Shown here in pieces: positions 57,186-64,000 of a stretch of 64,000 nucleotides of DNA. The stretch is from Pseudomonadota bacterium (GTDB lineage Bacteria > Pseudomonadota > Gammaproteobacteria > Burkholderiales > Thiobacillaceae). Positions within the stretch are counted from its first letter, which is position 1. Every line of letters begins with the position of its first letter. The stretch lies in the NCBI GenBank assembly GCA_021847835.1, contig JAJZPR010000002.1:62001-126000 (forward strand), in the 5' to 3' direction. A program made the translations under genes and the position numbers. The notes beneath the pieces were generated by a model. That model made no database searches and was not told where the DNA came from. It worked only from the letters and a program-made list of their open reading frames with translations.

Positions 57186-58952
57186 TCAATCCGCTTCGCG
57201 CTCGACCGAGCAGCAATGCGAGGCCGCTTCCGGCTCGCCTACCAGCACCTGGCCGGTGATCGGGTTGGGACGGTAGGTGGTGCAGCCTTTCAAGCCCTGT
57301 TCGTGGGCATACTGGTAAACCGACTGGAATTCCTCGAAGGCGTAGTCCGCAGGGATGTTGATGGTCTTGGAGATGGCGTTGTCCACCCAGGGTTGCAGCG
57401 CCGCCTGCATGTCGAGATGGCGGTAGGGCGGGATTTCCCCGGCGGTGACGAAGGCTTGCGTCAAGGGCGTCTCGGCGCCGCGCAGGCTGCGGTAGAGGGC
57501 ATAGGCATGGTCGCTGACTTCGTACTCGTGCAACTGGCCGTCCATCTCATGGATGCGCCGTTTGTATTCGTACTGGAACACCGGCTCCAGCCCGCTCGAC
57601 ACGTTGTTGGCGAGCAGGCTGATGGTGCCGGTGGGAGCGATGGCGGTGAGATGCGAATTGCGGATGCCGTGCTGTGCGATGCTGCTGCGGATGTCCTCGG
57701 CCAGATTCCGGATGAAGGCGCCCTGCACGTGCTTTTCGCGGTTTAGCAGCGGAAAGCCGCCTTTCTCGCGCGCCAGTTCAATCGAAGTCCGGTAAGCCGT
57801 TTCGCAAATGCGCTGCATGATGGCTGCTGCGGTTTGCCTGGCCTCGCTGCTGTCGTAGCGCAGGCCCAGCATGATCAGTGCATCGCCCAGGCCGGTGAGG
57901 CCAAGGCCGGTGCGGCGCGTGGCATGCGCCGCCTGCGCCTGTTTTTCCAGCGGGAAGCGCGAGAGGTCGCAGACGTTGTCGAGCATGCGCACGGCCAGCG
58001 CCGTGGTTTCTTCCAGCGCGGCGAAATCCAGCGCGGCCTGCGCCTCGAACGGCGCGCGCACGAAGCGGGTGAGGTTGAGCGAACCCAGGTTGCAGGCGCC
58101 ATAGGGCGGCAGCGGGATTTCGCCGCAGGGGTTGGTGGCGACGAGCCGCTCCGCGTACCAGAGATTATTCAATGCATTGATGCGGTCGATGAACAGCACG
58201 CCCGGCTCGGCATAGTCGTAGGTCGCGGCCATGATTTCGTCCCACAGCTCGCGTGCACGCACCACGCGGTGCACGCGGGAGCCCGGCTCGCCGGCAGCGG
58301 GAAACACCAGCGGCCAGTCGCCGTCGTTCTTTACGGCCTGCATGAAGGCGTCGCTGGCCAGCACCGACAGGTTGAAATGCCTGAGCTTGGCCGGATCGCG
58401 CTTGGCGCGCACGAATTCGAAGATGTCGGGATGGTCGCACCTGAGCGTCGCCATCATGGCGCCGCGGCGCGCGCCGGTGGAGAGGATGGTGGCGCACATC
58501 GCGTCCCAGATGTGCATGAAGGACACCGGGCCCGAGGCGGTGACCCCCACCCCCATCGCGGGGGTGCCGGCCGGGCGCAGGGTGGAGAAGTCGTAGCCCA
58601 CGCCGCCGCCCTGCTGCATGGTGAGCGCGCCTTCCTTGAGCGCGTCGAAGATGCCGTCCATGGAATCCTCGACCCGTCCCATGACGAAGCAGTTGAACAG
58701 GGTGACGCGGTGGCCGGTGCCGGCGCCGGCGAGGATGCGGCCGCCGGGCAGGAAGCGGAAATCCTCCAGCGCGGTGTAAAAACGCTGCTCCCATTGCGCC
58801 CGGCCGCTTGTTTCCACGCCGGCCAGCGCGCGCGCCACGCGGCGCCAGGTGTCCTGCACCGTGGCGTCCTTCACCCTGCCCGCATCGCGGTAGCGGTACT
58901 TCGCATCCCAGATGTGGCGCGAGATGTCGCAGGTAAATGGATCCGTCGTCAT
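57186..58952 (-). CDS. nrdJ: Adenosylcobalamin-dependent (class II) ribonucleotide reductase
   Basis: 588 aa. The thiyl/redox cysteines are in [24 protein letters not shown] (catalytic Cys and Glu) and the C-terminal CC pair in [22 protein letters not shown] and [22 protein letters not shown] are class II landmarks. It makes deoxynucleotides with B12, independently of oxygen. The start was set at 58952 because an upstream start (59006) adds a non-conserved N-terminus and would overlap rnhB. It interrupts the usual lpxB-rnhB neighbourhood on the opposite strand. Confidence 0.96.
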   Translation of the reverse strand: MTTDPFTCDISRHIWDAKYRYRDAGRVKDATVQDTWRRVARALAGVETSGRAQWEQRFYTALEDFRFLPGGRILAGAGTGHRVTLFNCFVMGRVEDSMDGIFDALKEGALTMQQGGGVGYDFSTLRPAGTPAMGVGVTASGPVSFMHIWDAMCATILSTGARRGAMMATLRCDHPDIFEFVRAKRDPAKLRHFNLSVLASDAFMQAVKNDGDWPLVFPAAGEPGSRVHRVVRARELWDEIMAATYDYAEPGVLFIDRINALNNLWYAERLVATNPCGEIPLPPYGACNLGSLNLTRFVRAPFEAQAALDFAALEETTALAVRMLDNVCDLSRFPLEKQAQAAHATRRTGLGLTGLGDALIMLGLRYDSSEARQTAAAIMQRICETAYRTSIELAREKGGFPLLNREKHVQGAFIRNLAEDIRSSIAQHGIRNSHLTAIAPTGTISLLANNVSSGLEPVFQYEYKRRIHEMDGQLHEYEVSDHAYALYRSLRGAETPLTQAFVTAGEIPPYRHLDMQAALQPWVDNAISKTINIPADYAFEEFQSVYQYAHEQGLKGCTTYRPNPITGQVLVGEPEAASHCCSVEREAD

Positions 58953-59005
58953 GCTCTCAGGGTAGCCGTTTCCCGTTAAGATGGCAGCATTCGGGGAGAA
59001 TGACA

Positions 59006-59605
59006 ATGCTGGTCAACATGGAATTGCCTGCCGGGCTCGCCGGGGTGGACGAGGCCGGGCGCGGCCCGCTGGCCGGCGCGGTGTATGCCGCCGCCGTCGT
59101 GCTCGATCCGGCCCGGCCCATCGCCGGCCTCAACGATTCCAAGAAGCTCAGTGAAAAGGTGCGCGAGCGCCTGGCCTTCATCATCAAGGCGGAAAGCCTG
59201 GCCTGGTCGGTGGCGTTTGCAAGCGTCGAGGAAATCGACCGGCTCAATATCCTGCAGGCGACCCTGCTTGCCATGCAGCGCGCCGTGGCCGGCCTGAAGG
59301 TTCGGCCGCAAGTGGTTTGGGTGGACGGCAACCGCTGCCCGGAGTGGGATTACCCCTCGCGCGCCATCGTCGAGGGGGATGCAAAGGTGCAGGCGATTTC
59401 CGCCGCTTCCATCCTGGCCAAGACCGCGCGCGACGCCGCCATGCACGAGCTGCATGCGCGCTATCCCCAATACAACTTCGCCGGCCACAAGGGCTACGGC
59501 ACGGCAGCTCACCTCAAGGCCCTCAGGCAGCACGGCCCCTGTCCCGAGCACAGGCAGAGTTTCTCGCCGGTGAGGGAAATGCTGGCGCAGGCCAGCCTGT
59601 TCTAA
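59006..59605 (+). CDS. rnhB: Ribonuclease HII
   Basis: 199 aa from the ATG preceded by GGGAG. The active-site motif [12 protein letters not shown] with Asp and Glu is intact, followed by [15 protein letters not shown] and [23 protein letters not shown]. It cuts the RNA strand of RNA-DNA hybrids and single ribonucleotides. It is divergent from nrdJ (53 bp between starts), and its usual partner lpxB lies beyond nrdJ. Confidence 0.97.
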   Translation: MLVNMELPAGLAGVDEAGRGPLAGAVYAAAVVLDPARPIAGLNDSKKLSEKVRERLAFIIKAESLAWSVAFASVEEIDRLNILQATLLAMQRAVAGLKVRPQVVWVDGNRCPEWDYPSRAIVEGDAKVQAISAASILAKTARDAAMHELHARYPQYNFAGHKGYGTAAHLKALRQHGPCPEHRQSFSPVREMLAQASLF

Positions 59606-59621
59606 CCCGGAGTCCGACTTC

Positions 59622-59687
59622 AAGCCACAGAGAACACAGAGCTCACAGAGAAAAAAGCAAGGTTTTCCCCGTGTTCCCTCTGTGCCT
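59622..59687. repeat. CACAGAG-type palindromic repeat, copy 4
   Basis: The left arm AGCCACAGAGAACACAG (59623-59639) matches copy 1 exactly. The right arm CGTGTTCCCTCTGTGCCT is slightly diverged. About 66 bp in all. It lies between the convergent rnhB and SenB-like genes. Confidence 0.88.
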
Positions 59688-59705
59688 GATTGTTTTTCCC
59701 CGGGG

Positions 59706-60674
59706 TTAAACAGTCTTGCCGACACCCATTTCGAACTCGCCCACCAGTTGTCGCACCGATGAAGCCTCGCGTTGCGGCGTCATCAGGGCGCGCCGGTTAC
59801 GGCATTGCCTGACGAGTTCCGCATAGAACTCCGGGTCGTGTTCCGCCTTTGAAATCAGCTGGGCGAGGCGGCGTTCGTCTTCGAGCGGGTAATAGCCGGG
59901 GTAGTCGTCGCCCAGCATGCCGATGTTGCCCGGCACCGCGGAGGCGATCACCGGCACGCCGGCGGCCAGGGCCTCGCAGATGACGTTGGCGCCGCCTTCC
60001 ATGACCGAGCTCACCACCAGCAAATCCGCACGCGCGAACTGTTCCATGACGGCATCGTGCGCCTGTTCGCCCAGCCAGTGGTAGCGCGGCAGTCTGCTCT
60101 CGGCCAGGCGCGCGGTCTGCGCCATTTCCTCGGACAGCGCGCGGCCCAGATGCATGACCTGGGTGCGCGAGTGTTCGGGGAGATAGGCGCTGGCGAGGGC
60201 GGCGCGGAAGGGGTCCTTTTCCTCGCGCAGATGGCCCACCACCAGCACGCGGAACGGTCCGCCGAACAGCTGTTGATGCGGAATCTCGGGCGCGGACTGG
60301 TAGATGACGCGGGTCTTCGCTGCATGCTCGGGTTTCAGTTCATCCACGCCGCGCCCTTGCAGAACCACCAGGCGATGGGCAAGGCCCAGCGAGGTCTGCG
60401 CATCGGCATCGGTGTGGATGTCGCGGTACAGGTCCGTGCCGGTCAGCACCACGATCAGCGGCCGGCTGGGATAAAGTTCGGCGAAAGCGAGGATGGACTT
60501 GAAGCTGCGCCGCGCGTGCAGCGCGATCATCAGGTCCGCAGGCGCGCCGTTCCATTCGGTGGAAACTTCGACTTCGTAACCGGCATCGCGCAGAAAGGCC
60601 GTCCAGCGCGCGGCCGTGTGCCAGTTGCCGCCGCGCTGCTCGGCGCCGTAGGGGGTGATCAGGACGATGCGCAT
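59706..60674 (-). CDS. senB: SenB-like glycosyltransferase (TIGR04348 type, candidate selenosugar synthase)
   Basis: 322 aa from the ATG that gives MRIVLITPYGAEQRGGNWHT; an upstream ATG at 60692 adds six residues. A GT-B fold is indicated by GGNWHTAARWTAFLRDAGYEVEV at the N-terminus, LMIALHARRSFKSILAF, LIVVLTGTDLYRDIH and LVVSSVMEGGANVICEALAAGVPVIAS at the C-terminal nucleotide-sugar site. The GNW and HARRS features match the SenB family, which joins UDP-GlcNAc to selenophosphate in selenoneine biosynthesis. The pathway partners senA and senC are not in the window, so the function rests on family resemblance. Confidence 0.78.
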   Translation of the reverse strand: MRIVLITPYGAEQRGGNWHTAARWTAFLRDAGYEVEVSTEWNGAPADLMIALHARRSFKSILAFAELYPSRPLIVVLTGTDLYRDIHTDADAQTSLGLAHRLVVLQGRGVDELKPEHAAKTRVIYQSAPEIPHQQLFGGPFRVLVVGHLREEKDPFRAALASAYLPEHSRTQVMHLGRALSEEMAQTARLAESRLPRYHWLGEQAHDAVMEQFARADLLVVSSVMEGGANVICEALAAGVPVIASAVPGNIGMLGDDYPGYYPLEDERRLAQLISKAEHDPEFYAELVRQCRNRRALMTPQREASSVRQLVGEFEMGVGKTV

Positions 60675-60709
60675 TTTGGAATAGTGACACAAAGCCGGAA
60701 AATAGCGCC

Positions 60710-61498
60710 ATGCAAGATTCGATCACATCCCGCGACAACCCGCTTTTCAAGCGGCTGAAAAAACTGGCCGAGTCGACACGCGAGCGGCGCGAGACGTGCA
60801 CCACGCTGCTCGATGGCGAGCATCTGGTCGAGGCCTACCTCGAAGCAGGCGGCCGGCCGCTGACGCTGCTGCACAGTGCGTCATGCGCGCCGGACGTCTG
60901 GCGGGAACTCGCGGCACGCTGCGAAGGCGCGAAAACGGCTGTCCTGTCGGACAGCCTGTTCGCCGAACTCTCGCCGGTGGAGTCGCCCACCGGCATACTC
61001 GCGGAAGTCGCGTGGCTGAGCCCGGCGCCATGTGCGGCTCCCCCTCTGGTGCTGCTGCTGGAGGATATCCGGGACCCAGGCAATCTCGGCAGCCTGCTGA
61101 GAAGCGCAGCGGCCGCCGCCGCCACGCTGGCAGTGCTGTCCAAGGGCTGTGCCGACGCCTGGTCGCCCAAGGCCCTGCGCGGCGGGCAGGGCGCACAGTT
61201 CCAGCTGCCCATGCTGCTGCGTGCCGATCTGGCGGCCTGGATCCGGTCGACGGACCTGCCGGTATGGGCGCTGGCCCTGGGCGGCGAGCAAAGCCTGTTT
61301 GCTGCCGATCTCAAGGGCCCGGCCGGAATACTGGTCGGCAACGAAGGCGCGGGCCTGTCCGAAGAAATTCTGCAATTGGCCACGGCGCGCGTGCGCATTC
61401 CCATGCCGGGCAGAGTGGAGTCGCTCAATGCCGCGGCTGCTGCCGCTGTTGCCTTGTTCGAGGCGGTGCGGCAGCGGGGTGTGAGAAGCGAGGCATGA
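60710..61498 (+). CDS. SpoU/TrmH-family RNA 2'-O-methyltransferase
   Basis: 262 aa. An N-terminal substrate domain (ITSRDNPLFKRLKKLAESTRERRET and LLDGEHLVEAYLEAG) is followed by the SPOUT catalytic domain: LLLEDIRDPGNLGSLLRSA, GILVGNEGAGLSEEI and IPMPGRVESLNAAAAAAVALFE. The target RNA cannot be told; the closest type is the RlmB/YsgA-like group. It lies divergent from senB (35 bp between starts). In related genomes it commonly follows rnhB. Confidence 0.93.
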   Translation: MQDSITSRDNPLFKRLKKLAESTRERRETCTTLLDGEHLVEAYLEAGGRPLTLLHSASCAPDVWRELAARCEGAKTAVLSDSLFAELSPVESPTGILAEVAWLSPAPCAAPPLVLLLEDIRDPGNLGSLLRSAAAAAATLAVLSKGCADAWSPKALRGGQGAQFQLPMLLRADLAAWIRSTDLPVWALALGGEQSLFAADLKGPAGILVGNEGAGLSEEILQLATARVRIPMPGRVESLNAAAAAAVALFEAVRQRGVRSEA

Positions 61499-61510
61499 AC
61501 TATGCTCTCG

Positions 61511-61552
61511 CTGATCCCTGACCCCTGATCCCTGACCCCTGACCCCTAGCCC
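61511..61552. repeat. Tandem heptamer repeat CTGA[C/T]CC
   Basis: Six consecutive 7-bp units: CTGATCC, CTGACCC, CTGATCC, CTGACCC, CTGACCC and CTAGCCC. The last unit contains the ppsR stop codon. It sits between two convergent genes. Confidence 0.85.
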
Positions 61553-62325
61553 CCATGCACGATCATGGCCGCGATTTCTTCCACCGAACGACGCGTGGTG
61601 TCGATGGTGGGCACGCCGCTCGCAGCCAGCATGCCTTCGGCGGCCTGAATCTCGCTGCGGCAGTTTTCCAGGCTGGCATAGCGGCTGTTGGGCAATCGCT
61701 CGTTGCGGATTTGCGCAAGCCGTTCCGGGCTCAGGGTCAGGCCGCGCAGCTTCTCCCGATGTGCCAGCAGCACCGGCGGCAGGGTATGTGCGCCCAGGTC
61801 TTCCGGCGTCAGCGGGTAGTTGGCCGCCTTCTTTCCGTACTGCAAGGCGAGATAAATGGAAACCGGCGTCTTGCCGGCGCGCGACACGCCCACCAGGATG
61901 AGGTCGGCCTCGCCCAGCCGGTCGGGGTTGAGGCCGTCGTCCACCGCCAGCGCAAAGTTCACCGCCTCGATGCGCACGTGATAGCTGTTGCCCATGCCGT
62001 GGAACTGGCCGGACGAGGCCGTCGGCGCCATGTCCAGCACGGCCCCCAGCGGTTCGCTGAAGGCGTCGAACACGTCGAACACGGGGGCTTCGCAGTCGCG
62101 CAATTTCAAGCGAATACGCGGGTCGGTCAAAGTCGAAACGATCACCGCGGGCATGGCCGCGCGCACGCGGGCGGCCAGCGCCTCGACCTTTTCCGGGGTG
62201 TCGACGAAGGGCACGGTCAGCGGCCGGTATTCCAGTTCTCTGAACTGTGAGAGTAGACTGTGGCCTACTGCTTCGGCGGTGACGCCGGTGTGGTCCGATA
62301 CGAAGAATACCGTCAGTTTTTGCAC
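61546..62325 (-). CDS. ppsR: PEP synthase regulatory kinase/pyrophosphorylase (PSRP)
   Basis: 259 aa from a GTG giving (M)[27 protein letters not shown], the family N-terminus. The P-loop is [19 protein letters not shown]. The DUF299 protein inactivates PEP synthase by ADP-dependent phosphorylation of a Thr and reverses it with phosphate. It is divergent from ppsA with 11 bp between the starts, the standard arrangement. Confidence 0.95.
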   Translation of the reverse strand: MQKLTVFFVSDHTGVTAEAVGHSLLSQFRELEYRPLTVPFVDTPEKVEALAARVRAAMPAVIVSTLTDPRIRLKLRDCEAPVFDVFDAFSEPLGAVLDMAPTASSGQFHGMGNSYHVRIEAVNFALAVDDGLNPDRLGEADLILVGVSRAGKTPVSIYLALQYGKKAANYPLTPEDLGAHTLPPVLLAHREKLRGLTLSPERLAQIRNERLPNSRYASLENCRSEIQAAEGMLAASGVPTIDTTRRSVEEIAAMIVHGG

Positions 62326-62336
62326 AGGATTTGCCC

Positions 62337-64000
62337 ATGAGCCAACATGAACACGACTATATCGCGCCGCTGGAAACCTTGTCGATGCAGGATGTGCCGC
62401 ACGTGGGCGGCAAGAACGCATCGCTGGGGGAGATGATCGGCGCGCTGTCGGAACTGGGCGTGGCGGTGCCGGGCGGCTTCGCCACCACGGCCAAGGCGTT
62501 CTGGGACACCCTGGAACAGAACGGCCTGCGCGAGAAGATCAATGCGCGCCTCATGGGGCTCGACGTCAACGATGTGGCCGCCCTGCAAAGCGCCGGGCGC
62601 GACATCCGCGCCATGGTCGAGGCGGCCGCCCTGCCGCCGGCGCTGGAGGAGGGTATCCGCAAGGCCTATGCCGCCATGGGCAAGAATGTCGATGTGGCGG
62701 TGCGCTCGTCCGCCACGGCCGAAGACCTGCCCGATGCCTCCTTTGCCGGGCAGCAGGAAACCTATCTCAACATCCACGGCGCCGATTCGGTGGTCGAGCA
62801 CGTCAAGAAGGTGTTCGCCTCGCTCTACAACGACCGCGCCATCGCCTACCGCGTGCATCACGGCTTCGAGCACAGCGAGGTCGCGCTCTCGGCCGGCGTC
62901 CAGCGCATGGTGCGCTCCGACCTCGCAGCATCCGGCGTGATTTTTACGCTCGACACCGAATCCGGTTTCCGCGACGTGGTGTTCGTCACCTCCGGCTACG
63001 GCTTGGGCGAGACCGTGGTGCAGGGTTCGGTCAACCCGGACGAGTTCTACGTGCACAAGCCCACCGGCGCGCTGGTGAGCAAGGCCTTGGGCGGCAAGGC
63101 CATCAAGATGATCTACGAGGCGCATGGCACCAGCGTGATCGACACCTCGGCAGACGAGCGCCGCCAGTTCTCCATCAGCGACGACGAGGTGCGCAGGCTC
63201 GCGCAGATGGCCGTCACCATCGAGAAGCACTATGGCCGCCCCATGGACATCGAATGGGCCAAGGACGGCGAAACCGGCGAGCTTTTCATCGTGCAGGCGC
63301 GCCCCGAGACGGTGAAGGCGCGCGCCGGCAACGTCAGCGAGGTGTATCACTTGAAGGGCAGCGGCAAGGTGCGGGTGAGCGGCCGCGCCATCGGCCAGAA
63401 GATCGGCGCCGGCCGCGTCTGCGTGGTCGAGAGCCCGCAGGAAATGGATGAGGTGCAGCCCGGCGACGTGCTGGTCGCCGACATGACCGACCCCGACTGG
63501 GAGCCGGTGATGAAGCGCGCGTCGGCCATCGTCACCAACCGCGGCGGTCGCACCTGCCACGCCGCCATCGTGGCGCGCGAACTGGGCATTCCCGCCGTGG
63601 TCGGCACCAATGACGCGACCACGGTGCTGAAGGACGGCGACGAGGTCACCGTGTCCTGCGCCGAAGGCGACACCGGCATGGTCTACGAAGGCTTGCTGGC
63701 ATTCGAGGTGAGGGAGGAAACGCAGGAAAAGCTGCCCGAGCCGCCGGTGAAGATCATGATGAACGTGGCCAATCCCGAGCGCGCCTTCACCTTCGCGCAG
63801 ATACCCAACCACGGCGTTGGGCTCGCGCGCATCGAATTCGTCATCAACAACCAGATCGGCATCCATCCGCTGGCGGCGCTGGCTTATCCGAACGTGCCCG
63901 GCGAGATTGCCGCAGTCATCAGGGACAAGAGTGCAGGCTATGCCGACCCGGTTGCCTTCTACGTGGACAAGCTGGCAGAAGGCATCGCCACCCTGGCGGC
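62337..64000 (+). CDS. ppsA: Phosphoenolpyruvate synthase, N-terminal part (cut by window end)
   Basis: The first 554 codons are present and the gene runs off the window. The start reads [20 protein letters not shown] and continues [10 protein letters not shown]. The ATP-grasp PEP/pyruvate-binding domain (about 20-340) has [20 protein letters not shown] and VQARPETV. The phosphohistidine domain has [14 protein letters not shown], His408 being the catalytic residue. The start of the TIM barrel ([12 protein letters not shown]) is visible. It makes PEP from pyruvate and ATP in gluconeogenesis. ppsR controls it. Confidence 0.97.
   Translation, partial: MSQHEHDYIAPLETLSMQDVPHVGGKNASLGEMIGALSELGVAVPGGFATTAKAFWDTLEQNGLREKINARLMGLDVNDVAALQSAGRDIRAMVEAAALPPALEEGIRKAYAAMGKNVDVAVRSSATAEDLPDASFAGQQETYLNIHGADSVVEHVKKVFASLYNDRAIAYRVHHGFEHSEVALSAGVQRMVRSDLAASGVIFTLDTESGFRDVVFVTSGYGLGETVVQGSVNPDEFYVHKPTGALVSKALGGKAIKMIYEAHGTSVIDTSADERRQFSISDDEVRRLAQMAVTIEKHYGRPMDIEWAKDGETGELFIVQARPETVKARAGNVSEVYHLKGSGKVRVSGRAIGQKIGAGRVCVVESPQEMDEVQPGDVLVADMTDPDWEPVMKRASAIVTNRGGRTCHAAIVARELGIPAVVGTNDATTVLKDGDEVTVSCAEGDTGMVYEGLLAFEVREETQEKLPEPPVKIMMNVANPERAFTFAQIPNHGVGLARIEFVINNQIGIHPLAALAYPNVPGEIAAVIRDKSAGYADPVAFYVDKLAEGIATLA

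Noticed and set aside
61511-61552. CRISPR-like tandem repeat
   Set aside because: The units are 7 bp and contiguous with no spacers, and no cas genes are present.

Overview
This window reads as chromosomal DNA of a GC-rich betaproteobacterium, most likely a Nitrosomonadales-type organism. The evidence is the conserved gene orders hisS-yfgM-bamB-der...hfq-hflX-hflK-hflC-hisZ-purA and rpsB-tsf-pyrH-frr-uppS-cdsA-dxr-rseP-bamA-skp-lpxD-fabZ-lpxA-lpxB-rnhB, together with ppsR/ppsA. The genus cannot be fixed from sequence alone. No prophage, CRISPR array, rRNA or complete insertion sequence was seen.

Layout. (1) 1-17.4 kb is an accessory, signalling-rich region with genes on both strands. It holds two class III nucleotide cyclases sharing an unusual C-terminal tail, a class II-type cyclic nucleotide phosphodiesterase, a thioredoxin/HEAT fusion, a DsrC-like protein lacking the usual C-terminal cysteine, a DsrE-like protein, a lone HicA-like toxin, a PAS/GGDEF/EAL protein, an L,D-transpeptidase next to a MepK-like endopeptidase, small DUF proteins, an IS30 transposase stub, a histone-deacetylase-family hydrolase, a PDC-sensor protein, a metalloprotease-like secreted protein and a cold-shock protein. 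(2) 17.7-26.7 kb is one compact operon-like run from ndk to der with many 4-bp start/stop overlaps. (3) 26.9-39.2 kb holds galT, hfq-hflX-hflKC, hisZ, purA, an antisense-oriented tRNA-Leu(CAG), rnr-rlmB, purine salvage genes and a peptide deformylase. (4) 39.2-43.2 kb holds two small unknown genes, then glnD and map on the minus strand. (5) 43.4-59.6 kb is the translation/envelope superoperon: ribosomal S2, EF-Ts, UMP kinase, ribosome recycling, undecaprenyl and CDP-DAG synthesis, DXP reductoisomerase, sigma-E protease, BamA, Skp and lipid A. A class II ribonucleotide reductase on the minus strand interrupts it before rnhB. (6) 59.7-64 kb holds a SenB-like glycosyltransferase, an rRNA/tRNA methyltransferase, and divergent ppsR and ppsA. 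The window ends inside ppsA.

The points most worth a second look are these. A family of short palindromic CACAGAGAACACAGAG repeats has four copies, and three of them lie where an extra gene (galT, nrdJ, senB) interrupts an otherwise conserved gene order. An isolated senB-like gene is present. hflX appears to start at CTG. rlmN starts at TTG directly after the ndk stop codon in the same frame. The cyclase/phosphodiesterase/thioredoxin-HEAT cassette, the DsrC-like protein with only the internal cysteine, and the secreted metalloprotease-like protein with Gln replacing the first zinc His also stand out. Coordinates of starts are judged from codon choice, Shine-Dalgarno sequences and family N-termini. 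All functions are inferred from recognisable motifs, without database searches.
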